A program made the position numbers and the translations under genes. Below, one piece after another: positions 47,964-58,718 of a DNA stretch of 64,000 nucleotides. The stretch spans positions 25,809 to 89,808 of the forward strand of contig NZ_FODD01000036.1 of assembly GCF_900110255.1 (NCBI RefSeq), written 5' to 3'. Numbering within the stretch: position 1 is the first letter of the stretch; the number at the start of each line of letters is the position of its first letter. The notes under the pieces were generated by a model that did not search any database, was not told the DNA's origin, and worked only from the letters and a program-made list of their open reading frames with translations. The stretch is from Actinacidiphila rubida (GTDB taxonomy: Bacteria; Actinomycetota; Actinomycetes; Streptomycetales; Streptomycetaceae).

Positions 47964-49601
47964 ATGACCTCAGTCGCAGATTCACTCCGGGGCCGTTCGC
48001 CCCGTCGCCCGGCCGCCGGACCGGGCCTGATCCTGGCCTTCCTGTGCGTCGTCCAGTCGATGGTCTACCTCGACGTGACGATCGTGAACGTCGCCCTGCC
48101 CTCGATCCAGGCGAGCCTCCACATGCGCGACGGCGACCTCCAGTTCGTCGTCACCGCCTACGGCACCGTGCTCGGCGGCTTCCTGATGCTCGGCGGCCGG
48201 CTCGCCGACGTCCTCGGGCGCCGCCGCCTGCTGCAGACCGGCATGGTGCTGTTCGGGGCCGCGTCGCTGGCCGCCGGGCTCTCGCACGCCGCGGGACTGC
48301 TCATCGCCTGCCGGGCCGTGCAGGGCCTGGGCGCGGCGCTGACCGCGCCCGCCGCGCTGTCCACCCTGACCACGACCTTCACCGAGCCGGCCGCACGTAC
48401 CAAGGCGCTGGGGATCTGGGGCGGCCTGGCCGGCATCGCGTCCGTCCTCGGCGTCGTCCTCGGCGGCCTGCTCACCCAAGGCCCCGGCTGGCGCTGGGTG
48501 TTCCTCCTCAACGTGCCCGTCGCCGTGGTCGCCGTGGCGCTCGCACCTCTGGTGCTGCCGGAGAGCCGGGGCGCCGGGCGGGAGCGGCGCTTCGACACCG
48601 CGGGCGCCGTCACCCTGACCGCGGGCCTGCTGCTGCTCATCCACACCCTCGACGCAGCCGTCACCGCGGGCTGGGGGAGTGCCAGGACGATCGGCGGGCT
48701 GGCCGGCGCGGTGGCCCTGCTCGGCGCGTTCGTGGTGGTCGAACTGCGGTCCCCGGCGCCCCTGCTGCCGCTGCGGATGCTGGCGCTGCCCGCCCTGCGG
48801 ACCGCGAACGCCACCGCCGTCCTCGCCTTCGGCGCGATGGTCACGCTGTTCTTCTACGCCAGCCTCACCATGCAGCAGGTGCTCGGGTACGACGCCCTGC
48901 GGACCGGCCTGGCGTACGTGCCGCTGGCCGTGTCCGTGGGGATCGGCGCCGGCGTCGCGTCGGGGCTGATCACCCGCGTCCCGGCCAAGCCGGTGCTCCT
49001 GGCGGGCCTGGCGATGGCCGTCGGCGGCCTGTTGCTGCTCGCCCGGCTGCCGGTCGACGCTGGCTACGCGGACGGTCTGCTGCCGCCCTTCGTGATGGTC
49101 GGGGTGGGCCTGGGGATCTCCTTCGTGCCGCTGCAGATCGCCGCGGCGTTCGGGGTGCCGGCACGCGAGGCGGGCGTCGCCGCCGGGCTGATCAACACCA
49201 GCCAGGAGGCGGGCGGCGCGCTCGGCGTCGCGGTGGTCTCCACCCTCGCCCTCACCCGGATCGGCGACGCGCTGGCCACCGCAGGACCGCACCCGGCCCC
49301 GGCCGCACTGCGCGCGGCCCGCGCCTCCGGCTTCCACCACGCCTTCTTCGCGGCGGCCTGCTTCGCCTTCGCCGGCCTCCTGCTGGCGGCGCTGCTCCTC
49401 CCCACGATGCGCCCCGCGTCCGCCGCGGAACCTCCCGCGGACCCGGCACCGGGCGCGGACGCCGCATCGGGCGCGGAACCCGCGACGGATGAGGGCGCCG
49501 CATCGGACGAGGACCCCGCACCTGGTGAGGACGCCCGCCCGGGCGCGGGCGCCACTTCCGGCGCGGGCGGCGGGCTCGCCACCGGCGCGGCCTCCGGGTG
49601 A
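47964..49601 (+). CDS. MFS drug:proton antiporter, DHA2-like, with acidic tail
   Basis: A 545-residue transporter with about 14 membrane segments. L-D-V-T-I-V-N-V-A-L-P-S-I in TM1, G-R-L-A-D-V-L-G-R-R-R in the first loop and R-A-V-Q-G-L-G-A-A-L-T-A-P are family signatures. The last about 60 residues are a low-complexity Ala/Glu/Asp/Pro/Gly tail with repeated A-P-G-(A/E)-D and A-S-G-A words. No ribosome binding site is visible before ATG 47964; the transcript may be leaderless. HxlR control is likely. Confidence 0.91.
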   Translation: MTSVADSLRGRSPRRPAAGPGLILAFLCVVQSMVYLDVTIVNVALPSIQASLHMRDGDLQFVVTAYGTVLGGFLMLGGRLADVLGRRRLLQTGMVLFGAASLAAGLSHAAGLLIACRAVQGLGAALTAPAALSTLTTTFTEPAARTKALGIWGGLAGIASVLGVVLGGLLTQGPGWRWVFLLNVPVAVVAVALAPLVLPESRGAGRERRFDTAGAVTLTAGLLLLIHTLDAAVTAGWGSARTIGGLAGAVALLGAFVVVELRSPAPLLPLRMLALPALRTANATAVLAFGAMVTLFFYASLTMQQVLGYDALRTGLAYVPLAVSVGIGAGVASGLITRVPAKPVLLAGLAMAVGGLLLLARLPVDAGYADGLLPPFVMVGVGLGISFVPLQIAAAFGVPAREAGVAAGLINTSQEAGGALGVAVVSTLALTRIGDALATAGPHPAPAALRAARASGFHHAFFAAACFAFAGLLLAALLLPTMRPASAAEPPADPAPGADAASGAEPATDEGAASDEDPAPGEDARPGAGATSGAGGGLATGAASG

Positions 49602-49625
49602 CGGCCGGCCCCGCGCCGGGCGGAG

Positions 49626-50552
49626 TCAGGTGACGGGGCCCGCGGGGCGGAAGCCGTCGCTGGTGACGGCCCGGCGGGCCGCCGTCATCAGCACGTCCTG
49701 GAGGACGCGGGCGGCGCGGGGCGGGGCGACGTCGCTGCGGTGGGCGAGGGCGACGGTCCGGCGCAGGCCGGGGCGGGCCAGCGGGGTCACCCGCAGTTCG
49801 CCGCCGGCCCGCGCGGCGACCATCGTCGGCACCACGCCGAGGCCCAGGCCCGCCCGCACGAAGCCGAGCACCGCGTCCATCTCGCCGCCCTCGACGGTGA
49901 AGTACGGCTCGAAGCCCGCCGCGCGGCACGCGGCCAGCGTCAGGTCCCGCAGGTCGTAGCCGTGCCGGAACATCACCATCGGGCGCCCCGCCAGGTCGCT
50001 GATCCGCAGCGGCGTGGGCGGCACCTCGGCGTCGACGGACGAGACCACCACCAGGTCCTCCTGGAACAGCTCGACCGTGGTCAGCGCGGGGGAGGGCGTG
50101 GGCAGCGGCAGCACGACCAGCGCCAGGTCCAGCGAGCCGCGGGCCAGCTCGCGGACGAGGTCGTGCGAGCCGCCCTCCTCGACCAGCAGCTGGATGCCCG
50201 GGTGGCGGTCGTGGAACTCGCGCAGCACGTCCGGCAGCAGGCCGGTGCACAGGCTCGGCGGCGCGCCCAGCCGGACCCGGCCGCGGCGCAGCTGCGCCAG
50301 TTCCATCACCTCGTGGCGCGCGGTGTCGGCGTCCGCGAGGATCCGCCGGGCCAGCGGCAGCAGCGCCTCGCCGGCGTCGGTGAGCGTGATGTTGCCCCGC
50401 GCGCGGCTGAACAGCGGCGCGCCCAGCTCGTTCTCCAGCGTCCTGATCTGCTGCGAGAGCGACGGCTGAGAGACGTGCACCGCCTCGGCGGCACGGGTGA
50501 AGTGCCGGGCGTCGGCCACGGCGACGAAGTAGGCAAGCTGCTGGAACTGCAC
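49626..50552 (-). CDS. LysR-family regulator divergent from sdhCAB
   Basis: A 308-residue LysR regulator. The N-terminal helix-turn-helix (Q-L-A-Y-F-V-A-V-A-D-A-R-H-F-T-R-A-A, Q-P-S-L-S-Q-Q-I-R-T-L-E) is followed by the effector-binding domain with L-V-V-V and G-L-G-L-G-V-V-P. The start is GTG 50552. A T-N11-A type site lies between it and sdhC, so it may adjust succinate dehydrogenase expression to carbon or redox state. The effector is unknown. Confidence 0.92.
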   Translation of the reverse strand: MQFQQLAYFVAVADARHFTRAAEAVHVSQPSLSQQIRTLENELGAPLFSRARGNITLTDAGEALLPLARRILADADTARHEVMELAQLRRGRVRLGAPPSLCTGLLPDVLREFHDRHPGIQLLVEEGGSHDLVRELARGSLDLALVVLPLPTPSPALTTVELFQEDLVVVSSVDAEVPPTPLRISDLAGRPMVMFRHGYDLRDLTLAACRAAGFEPYFTVEGGEMDAVLGFVRAGLGLGVVPTMVAARAGGELRVTPLARPGLRRTVALAHRSDVAPPRAARVLQDVLMTAARRAVTSDGFRPAGPVT

Positions 50553-50571
50553 GTCCCCACCCTACCGCTCC

Positions 50572-50586
50572 ATAGGCGAGAGCTAT
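50572..50586. promoter_or_regulatory. LysR-type box ATAG-N7-CTAT upstream of sdhC
   Basis: ATAG at 50572-50575 and CTAT at 50583-50586 form a dyad with seven bases between, matching the T-N11-A rule for LysR proteins and the outer half of the OxyR consensus. It lies 20 bases upstream of the regulator GTG and about 60 upstream of sdhC. The regulator beside it is the obvious ligand. Confidence 0.6.
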
Positions 50587-50645
50587 CGAGTCGAGCCTGA
50601 TCATGTCTTGGACCACTGGACGGGTCTGGTCCTACGGTCGTGTGC

Positions 50646-51350
50646 ATGGCACTGGCAACGCGCCCGGACCGGCGCCCCACGGTGGTGCGGACCGTCTGGG
50701 ACTCCACCCTCGGCAAGAAGACGATCATGGCGGTCAGCGGCCTGGTGATGCTGTCGTTCCTCGTCGTCCACATGTTCGGCAACCTGAAGATCTTCTTCGG
50801 CCCCGGCACGTTCAACGGCTACGCCCACTGGCTGCGCACGGTCGGGGAGCCGTTCCTGCACTACGAGTGGGCGCTGTGGATCATCCGCACCGGGCTGGTG
50901 GTGGCCGTGATCGCGCACGCGGTGTGCGCCTACCAGCTCAGCCGCCGCGACCTGCGGGCCCGCCCGGTCGGATACGCCCACCGCAAGGCCAGGGCCAGCT
51001 ACGCGACCCGCACCATGCGGTGGGGCGGGGTGATCCTCGGGCTCTTCATCGTCTGGCACCTGCTGGACCTGACCACGCTCACCGTCAACCGCAACGCCGA
51101 ACCCGGCCACCCCTACGAGAACGTCGTCGCCACCTTCCACACCTGGTACGGCGACGTCATCTACATCGTGGCGATGCTCGCCCTCGGCCTGCACATCCGT
51201 CACGGGTTCTGGAGCGCCGCCCAGACCCTCGGCGCCGGCAGCCGGACCCGCGACCGCGTCCTGAAGGCCACCGCCAACGGGCTCGCCCTGGTGCTGACCG
51301 CCGGCTTCATCGCCGTACCCGTCGGTGTGATGACCGGCATCGTGAGCTGA
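50646..51350 (+). CDS. sdhC: succinate dehydrogenase cytochrome b subunit
   Basis: A 234-residue membrane anchor with five hydrophobic segments, of the single-subunit (type B, menaquinone-linked) form. Candidate heme-ligand histidines lie in V-V-H-M-F-G-N-L-K, L-H-Y-E-W-A, A-H-A-V-C, V-W-H-L-L-D and G-L-H-I-R-H-G. TACGGT seven bases before ATG 50646 suggests a leaderless transcript; GTG 50640 is an alternative. No separate sdhD is present or expected for this type. The three genes form one operon. Confidence 0.93.
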   Translation: MALATRPDRRPTVVRTVWDSTLGKKTIMAVSGLVMLSFLVVHMFGNLKIFFGPGTFNGYAHWLRTVGEPFLHYEWALWIIRTGLVVAVIAHAVCAYQLSRRDLRARPVGYAHRKARASYATRTMRWGGVILGLFIVWHLLDLTTLTVNRNAEPGHPYENVVATFHTWYGDVIYIVAMLALGLHIRHGFWSAAQTLGAGSRTRDRVLKATANGLALVLTAGFIAVPVGVMTGIVS

Positions 51351-51371
51351 GCCGTGAGCCAGCGAGGAGAC

Positions 51372-53317
<1,946 letters not shown>

Positions 53318-53321
<4 letters not shown>

Positions 53322-54067
53322 AGCTCACCCTGCGCGTCTGGCGCCAGAAAGACACCCGGGCGCCCGGCGCCATGGAGGAGTACGACGTGGACGGCGTCTC
53401 GCCGGACATGTCGTTCCTCGAGATGCTCGACACGCTCAACGAACGGCTGACGCTGGAGGGCGCGGACCCCGTCGCGTTCGACCACGACTGCCGCGAGGGC
53501 ATCTGCGGCGCGTGCAGCCTGGTCATCAACGGCGACGCCCACGGCCGGGAGCGCACCACCGCCTGCCAGCTGCACATGCGGTCGTTCCGCGACGGCGACA
53601 CCATCGACGTCGAGCCGTGGCGCGCCGCCGCGTTCCCCGTGGTCCGCGACCTGGTGGTGGACCGCTCGGCGTTCGACCGGATCATCCAGGCCGGCGGCTA
53701 CGTCAGCGTGCCGACCGGCGCCGCGCCCGAGGCCCACGCCACACCGGTCCCCAAGGCCGCCGCGGACCTGGCCTTCGAGCACGCCGAGTGCATCGGCTGC
53801 GGCGCGTGCGTGGCGGCCTGCCCCAACGGCTCGGCCATGCTCTTCACCTCGGCCAAGGTCAACCACCTCAACGTCCTCCCGCAGGGCGCGCCCGAGCGCG
53901 AGACGCGGGTGCTGGACATGGTCGCGCAGATGGACGCCGAGGGGTTCGGCGGCTGCACGCTCACCGGCGAGTGCGCCACCGCCTGCCCCAAGGGCATCCC
54001 GCTGATGTCGATCACCTCGATGAACAAGGAGTGGCTGCGGGCGAACCGCAAGGTCTCCCGGAACTGA
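53318..54067 (+). CDS. sdhB: succinate dehydrogenase iron-sulfur subunit
   Basis: A 249-residue subunit carrying three clusters: C-R-E-G-I-C-G-A-C for [2Fe-2S], C-I-G-C-G-A-C-V-A-A-C-P-N-G for [4Fe-4S] and C-T-L-T-G-E-C-A-T-A-C-P-K-G for [3Fe-4S]. It passes electrons from SdhA to the menaquinone site at SdhC. ATG 53318 is coupled to sdhA. Confidence 0.96.
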
Positions 54068-54230
54068 GCGGCCTCGCGCCATCCGGCGCCACCCGGCGCC
54101 GTACCCACCGGCCCCGTTCCGGCCCCGGAGCGGGCGCGCGGCGGCCGGCACGGGCGGAAATCCCTTTGCCGGGCGGCGGCGGGCTCTGCTGTAGTCGAGG
54201 AGAACCGCCGCCGACCGAGGAGCGCTGATC

Positions 54231-54353
54231 ATGCGCGGAACCGTCATGAACCCCCGGACAGGAATCACCCCCCTCTCTGAAGGACATGACGCTTCGTGCG
54301 CTCGCTCAACCTCGGAATCCTCGCCCACGTCGACGCCGGTAAGACCAGCCTGA
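54231..54353 (+). CDS. possible 40-codon leader peptide overlapping otrA
   Basis: A short frame opens at ATG 54231 behind GAGGAG (54217-54222, eight bases away), begins M-R-G-T-V-M-N-P-R-T-G-I-T-P-L and ends at a TGA at 54353, overlapping the first 58 bases of the otrA-like gene in another frame. Its ribosome binding site is stronger than that of otrA itself, whose GAAGGA is 11 bases from GTG 54296. Resistance genes of this kind are often controlled by leader translation. Whether it is translated is inference. Confidence 0.35.
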   Translation: MRGTVMNPRTGITPLSEGHDASCARSTSESSPTSTPVRPA

Positions 54354-56317
54354 CCGAGCGCCTGCTCCACACGGCGGGCGTCATCGACGCCGTCGGCAGC
54401 GTCGACGACGGCAGCACCACCACCGACTCGCTCGCCCTGGAACGCCGGCGCGGCATCACCATCAAGTCCGCGGTCGTCTCGTTCCCGCTCGGCGGGCGCA
54501 CCGTCAACCTCATCGACACGCCCGGCCACCCCGACTTCATCGCCGAGGTGGAGCGGGCGCTCGGCGTGCTCGACGGCGCCGTCCTCGTCGTGTCCGCCGT
54601 GGAGGGCGTGCAGCCGCAGACCCGGATCCTCCTGCGGACCCTGCGCCGGCTGCGCATCCCCACCCTCGTCTTCGTCAACAAGCTCGACCGCGGCGGAGCC
54701 GGCCTCGACCGCACGCTGGACGGGATCCGGGCCCGGCTCACGCCGGACGTCGTCCCCATGGTCACCGCGACGCACCAGGGCGGCCGCGACGCCCGCACCG
54801 CGGCACGCTCCCTCGCGGACGACTCCTTCCGGACGGACCTCCTGGCGGTCCTGGCGGAGCGCGACGAGGCCTTGCTCGCCGCATGGGTGCGCGACGAGGC
54901 CTCCGTCGGCGGCGACCGGCTGGGCGCCGTGCTCGCCGAGCAGACCGCGCGTTGCCTCGTGCACCCGGTGTACGCGGGGTCCGCCGTCACCGGCGCCGGG
55001 GTGGACGAGCTGATCGGCGGGCTGCGGGAACTGCTGCCCGCCCCCCGCCGTGACCCCGCCGCACCGGCCTCGGGCAGCGTGTTCAAGGTGGAACGCGGCC
55101 CGGCGGGGGAGCGGATCACCTACCTCCGGCTGGTGTCGGGCACGGTCAGGACCCGCGACCGGCTGCCGGTGCTGCGGGCCGGCCGGGTGGCCGGAGAGGG
55201 CAGGGTGACGGCCCTCGGCGTCTTCGACCACGGCACCGAGGTACGGTCCGGCGAGGTCGCCGCGGGACGCATCGCCCGTGTGTGGGGTCTGGGCGACGTC
55301 CGCATCGGCGACATCCTCGGCGTTCCGCCCGGCGACGCGCCGCACGAGCACCACTTCGCGCCGCCGACCCTGGAGACCGTCGTCGCCGCCCGCGATCCCG
55401 CCGACCGCGGCGCCCTGCACACGGCCCTCACCCTGCTCGCCGAGCAGGACCCGCTCATCGACCTGGGCCGGGACGAGGTCCGCCAGGAGATCGCGGTGTC
55501 GCTCTACGGAGAGGTGCAGAAGGAGGTCATCCAGGCCACGCTCGCCGAGGAGTTCGGGGTGGACGCAGTCTTCCACGGCACGACCACCCTGCACATCGAG
55601 CGCCCGTGCGGCACCGGTGAGGCCGTCGAGGTCAAGGAGAAGGACGGCAACCCGTTCCTCGCCACCATCGGCCTGCGCGTGGAGCCCGCGCCCGCGGGCA
55701 GCGGCGTGGAGTTCCGGCGCGAGGTCGAACTCGGCTCGCTGCCCTACGCGTTCTTCAAGGCGGTCGAGGAGACCGTCGAGCAGACCCTCCGGCAGGGACT
55801 GCACGGATGGCAGGTCACCGACTGCGTCGTCACCATGACGCACTCCGGCTACAACGCCCGCCAGAGCCACGCCCACGCGGTGTTCGACAAGAGCATGTCG
55901 AGCACGTCGGGGGACTTCCGCAACCTGACCCCGCTCGTGCTGATGACCGCACTGCGCAGGGCGGGTACGCGGGTGCACGAGCCGATGCACCGCTTCCGGC
56001 TGGACATCCCCGCCGGCCTGCTCGGCACCGTCCTGCCCGGGCTCGCCGGGCTGCGGGCGGTGCCGCGCGGCACGGTCCCGCAGGGCGACGGGTACGTCGT
56101 GGAAGGCGACGTCCCCGCCGTGCGGGTGCACGCGCTGGAGCAGCAGCTGCCGACCCTGACCGGTGGCGAGGGCGTCCTGGAGACGGCGTTCGACCACTAC
56201 GACGAGGTGCGCGGGCCGGCGCCGGAGCGGGCCCGCACCGACCACAACCCGCTGCACCGCAAGGAGTACCTCCTTCAGGTGCAGCGGCGCCTGTCCGGGC
56301 TGGGGACGCGGACGTGA
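54296..56317 (+). CDS. otrA: OtrA/TetM-type tetracycline ribosomal protection GTPase
   Basis: A 673-residue translational GTPase of the EF-G-like ribosomal protection family. G1 A-H-V-D-A-G-K-T, the R-G-I-T-I switch, G3 D-T-P-G-H and G4 N-K-L-D are present, and the C-terminal domains carry the S-P/S-S loop equivalents. The N-terminus N-L-G-I-L-A-H-V-D-A-G-K-T-S-L-T-E-R-L and E-R-A-L-G-V-L-D-G-A-V-L-V-V-S-A-V-E-G follow Streptomyces OtrA closely. It would displace tetracyclines from the ribosome. No tetracycline biosynthesis genes are in view, so it may be a general resistance gene. Expression may depend on the leader frame upstream. Confidence 0.9.
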   Translation: MRSLNLGILAHVDAGKTSLTERLLHTAGVIDAVGSVDDGSTTTDSLALERRRGITIKSAVVSFPLGGRTVNLIDTPGHPDFIAEVERALGVLDGAVLVVSAVEGVQPQTRILLRTLRRLRIPTLVFVNKLDRGGAGLDRTLDGIRARLTPDVVPMVTATHQGGRDARTAARSLADDSFRTDLLAVLAERDEALLAAWVRDEASVGGDRLGAVLAEQTARCLVHPVYAGSAVTGAGVDELIGGLRELLPAPRRDPAAPASGSVFKVERGPAGERITYLRLVSGTVRTRDRLPVLRAGRVAGEGRVTALGVFDHGTEVRSGEVAAGRIARVWGLGDVRIGDILGVPPGDAPHEHHFAPPTLETVVAARDPADRGALHTALTLLAEQDPLIDLGRDEVRQEIAVSLYGEVQKEVIQATLAEEFGVDAVFHGTTTLHIERPCGTGEAVEVKEKDGNPFLATIGLRVEPAPAGSGVEFRREVELGSLPYAFFKAVEETVEQTLRQGLHGWQVTDCVVTMTHSGYNARQSHAHAVFDKSMSSTSGDFRNLTPLVLMTALRRAGTRVHEPMHRFRLDIPAGLLGTVLPGLAGLRAVPRGTVPQGDGYVVEGDVPAVRVHALEQQLPTLTGGEGVLETAFDHYDEVRGPAPERARTDHNPLHRKEYLLQVQRRLSGLGTRT

Positions 56318-56460
56318 GACCGGCGCGTCGCGGAAACACGCGCCGGACACGGGCCCGGGAGGGGAATGGACGGCGCGGCGCGTGTGCTGCACTGAAGAGC
56401 GGCACCGCCCCGCGACCCGCCGCGGGCACCGCGACCGACCATTCCCAGGGGAGAGCACCC

Positions 56461-56856
56461 ATGGACCGCACCGCACGTCCCGTCAGGACACCGGGTCCCG
56501 ACCACCCGATCACCGTCGAGCCCACCGGAACGCGGGTCGTCGTGCGGGCCGGGGGCCGCGTCGTCGCCGACACGTCACGCGCCCTGACCCTGCGCGAGGC
56601 CGACTACCCGGCCGTCCAGTACATCCCGCTCGACGACGTCGCCGAGAGCGCTCTGCGCCGCACGGACACCTCCACGTACTGCCCCTACAAGGGCGACGCC
56701 TCCTACTACGCGCTGACCGGGGCCGCCGGCGAGGTCGCCGACGCGGTCTGGACGTACGACAAGCCGTACGACGCCGTCGACGTGATCGCCGGGCACGTCG
56801 CCTTCTACCCGCAGCACGTGGAGATCGAGATCGGCGCCCCCGAACCCCGGGCCTAG
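56461..56856 (+). CDS. DUF427-domain protein
   Basis: A 131-residue soluble protein. L-R-E-A-D-Y-P-A-V-Q-Y-I-P, T-Y-C-P-Y-K-G-D-A-S-Y-Y and the final G-H-V-A-F-Y-P form the DUF427 signature. A structure is known for the family but its reaction is not settled. GGGGAGAG precedes ATG 56461. It lies 143 bases after otrA and 28 bases before the acetyltransferase gene. Confidence 0.92.
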   Translation: MDRTARPVRTPGPDHPITVEPTGTRVVVRAGGRVVADTSRALTLREADYPAVQYIPLDDVAESALRRTDTSTYCPYKGDASYYALTGAAGEVADAVWTYDKPYDAVDVIAGHVAFYPQHVEIEIGAPEPRA

Positions 56857-56884
56857 GGGCTGTCGTGTGCCCCAGACTGAAGGC

Positions 56885-57436
56885 ATGGGCGAGAACAAGG
56901 AACGCATGCTGGCCGGCGACTGGTACATCGCGGACGACGAGGAGCTGGGCGCCGCCACAGTGCGGCGCGAGGAGCTGTGCCGGACCTACAACACGACGCC
57001 GGACCGCGCCGAGCGCGCCGCCGTGCTGAAGGAGCTGCTCGGCGCGGTCGGTGAGGACGTGCGCATCCGGCCGCCGTTCCTGTGCGACTACGGCACCTAC
57101 ATCAGCATCGGCGCGCGGACCTTCGTGAACTTCGGCGCGGTCTTCCTGGACGCCGGGCCGATCAGCATCGGCGAGGACGTCCAGATCGGCCCCAACGTCC
57201 AACTCCTCACGCCCACCCACGAACTGGATCCGGCCCGGCGCCGGGAGGGCTGGGAGAAGGCGCTGCCGATCACCATCGGGGACAACGTCTGGCTCGGCGG
57301 CGGGGTCATCGTGTGCCCGGGCGTGACGATCGGCGCGCGCACCGTCGTCGGCGCGGGATCGGTCGTCACCAGGGACCTGCCGTCCGGCGTCGTCGCCGTC
57401 GGCAACCCGGCGCGAGTGATCCGGACGCTGGAGTAG
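56885..57436 (+). CDS. maltose/galactoside O-acetyltransferase-like protein
   Basis: A 183-residue left-handed beta-helix acetyltransferase. E-N-K-E-R-M-L-A-G-D-W-Y is the Mac-domain N-terminus, the catalytic His is in L-T-P-T-H-E-L-D, and hexapeptide repeats run through I-T-I-G-D-N-V-W-L-G-G-G to G-N-P-A-R-V-I-R. It uses acetyl-CoA on a sugar hydroxyl. GTG 56867, six codons earlier with AGGGG seven bases upstream, is a plausible alternative start. A terminator follows. Confidence 0.93.
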   Translation: MGENKERMLAGDWYIADDEELGAATVRREELCRTYNTTPDRAERAAVLKELLGAVGEDVRIRPPFLCDYGTYISIGARTFVNFGAVFLDAGPISIGEDVQIGPNVQLLTPTHELDPARRREGWEKALPITIGDNVWLGGGVIVCPGVTIGARTVVGAGSVVTRDLPSGVVAVGNPARVIRTLE

Positions 57437-57441
57437 CCGTC

Positions 57442-57469
57442 ACGGGCCGGCCGGAGCGGGCCGGCCCGT
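57442..57469. terminator. bidirectional terminator between convergent genes
   Basis: ACGGGCCGGCC at 57442-57452 pairs perfectly with GGCCGGCCCGT at 57459-57469 around a 6-base loop, directly after the acetyltransferase stop and 27 bases before the LacI gene stop on the other strand. Confidence 0.75.
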
Positions 57470-57495
57470 CGCGCGGGCCCGGGCCGGGCCGCCGT

Positions 57496-58524
57496 TCAGG
57501 CCTCCCGCGACGCGTCGCCCGGCACGGGACCGGTGGAGCCCCGCAGCACCAACTGCGTGGCCAGCTCCACGTGCAGGGTGTCCACGGTGTGCCGGTCCAG
57601 CAGCCGCATCAGCAGCGACACCGCCATCCGGCCCATCTCCTCGAGCGGTTGGCGGACCGTCGTCAGCCGCGGCACGGTGCTGCGGCTCAGATCGATGTCG
57701 TCGAACCCGGTGATCGACAGGTCCTCGGGGACCCTGAGACCGCGCTCGTACGCCGCCCGCAACGCGCCCACCGCCGCCTTGTCGTTGAACGCCACCAGCG
57801 CGGTGGGCCGTTGGGGCAGGTCCAGCAGCTCGCACGCGGCGCCGTAGCCCCAGTCCGCCGTGGGTTCGATGCTGCGCAGCAGTTCCGGGGAAGGCAGAAC
57901 ACCGACGTCGGCCAGCGCGGAGGTGTGGCCGGCCAGCCGGGACCGGCTGGCGAGCCAGTCGCCCGGGCCGCCGATCACCCCGATCCGGCGATGGCCCAGC
58001 TCCACCAGGTGCGCGGTCACGCTCCGGGCCGCGGTGAGGTTCGCGGCGGACACCGACGCGATGTCGCGGGGGAGGGGGGTGCGCGGGTCGACCACCACGA
58101 ACGGGAAGTCCTGCGACCGCAGCGCCTCCAACTCCCGCTCCGGCTCCGGCGGGACGATCAGCACGGCGCCGGCGATGCCCGGGTCGCCGGGCAGGCCCGC
58201 CAGCACCTGGAGGTCGCGCGCGGCGTCGCCCGCGCTGAGCACCAGCCGCCTGCCGTACAGGTCCAGGGTCTCCGCGACGGAGGAGACGATCACCCCGAAG
58301 TAGTCGGTCAGCACGTACGGGCAGCGCACGTAGATCGCGCCGGTCGCGCTCCCGCGCCGGGCGGGGGCCGGTGCGCCGAGCCGTGCCACCGCCTTGCGCA
58401 CCAGCTCCTGCGTGTCGGGTGCGACGTGGGCGTGGCCGTTCATCACCCGCGACACGGTCGCGATCGACACACCGGCCTCGGCGGCGATGGCGCGCACGGT
58501 GGCCCGGTTCCCCGGCCTAGCCAC
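57496..58524 (-). CDS. LacI-family regulator divergent from the GH30 gene
   Basis: A 342-residue full-length LacI protein: helix-turn-helix T-V-R-A-I-A-A-E-A-G-V-S-I-A-T-V-S-R-V-M-N-G, then a sugar-binding domain with V-V-V-D-P-R, L-V-E-L-G-H-R-R-I-G-V-I-G-G and I-T-G-F-D-D-I-D. GTG 58524 is the start. It probably represses the divergent GH30 gene and itself, with a sugar released by the enzyme as inducer. Promoter words shared by both sides support this. Confidence 0.94.
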   Translation of the reverse strand: MARPGNRATVRAIAAEAGVSIATVSRVMNGHAHVAPDTQELVRKAVARLGAPAPARRGSATGAIYVRCPYVLTDYFGVIVSSVAETLDLYGRRLVLSAGDAARDLQVLAGLPGDPGIAGAVLIVPPEPERELEALRSQDFPFVVVDPRTPLPRDIASVSAANLTAARSVTAHLVELGHRRIGVIGGPGDWLASRSRLAGHTSALADVGVLPSPELLRSIEPTADWGYGAACELLDLPQRPTALVAFNDKAAVGALRAAYERGLRVPEDLSITGFDDIDLSRSTVPRLTTVRQPLEEMGRMAVSLLMRLLDRHTVDTLHVELATQLVLRGSTGPVPGDASREA

Positions 58525-58691
58525 GTGTTACACGCTTCCGTTTCATAGCGGCAGCCTACCGGCCCATCCGTTGTCATGGCACGGGTTTCGTCGTGGATGG
58601 CGACCCCGATATTGACAGGCCGCACGGAGGCCGCTTGTCTGACTCCCGCAGTCACGTTGCAGAAAACGTTACAGGTTGTTTCATGTTTCAT
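58524..58691. promoter_or_regulatory. LacI/GH30 divergent promoter with repeated GTTACA and GTTTCAT words
   Basis: GTTACA at 58527-58532 is followed after seven bases by GTTTCAT at 58540-58546, next to the LacI start. GTTACA recurs at 58668-58673 and after four bases GTTTCAT appears twice in tandem (58678-58684 and 58685-58691), just before the GH30 ribosome binding site. CGTGTTACACG (58524-58534) is a palindrome covering the LacI GTG. An AACGTT core with a central CG, typical of LacI operators, is at 58665-58670. Confidence 0.5.
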
Positions 58692-58718
58692 CGGCAACCG
58701 ATCCGAGCGAGGAGAACC

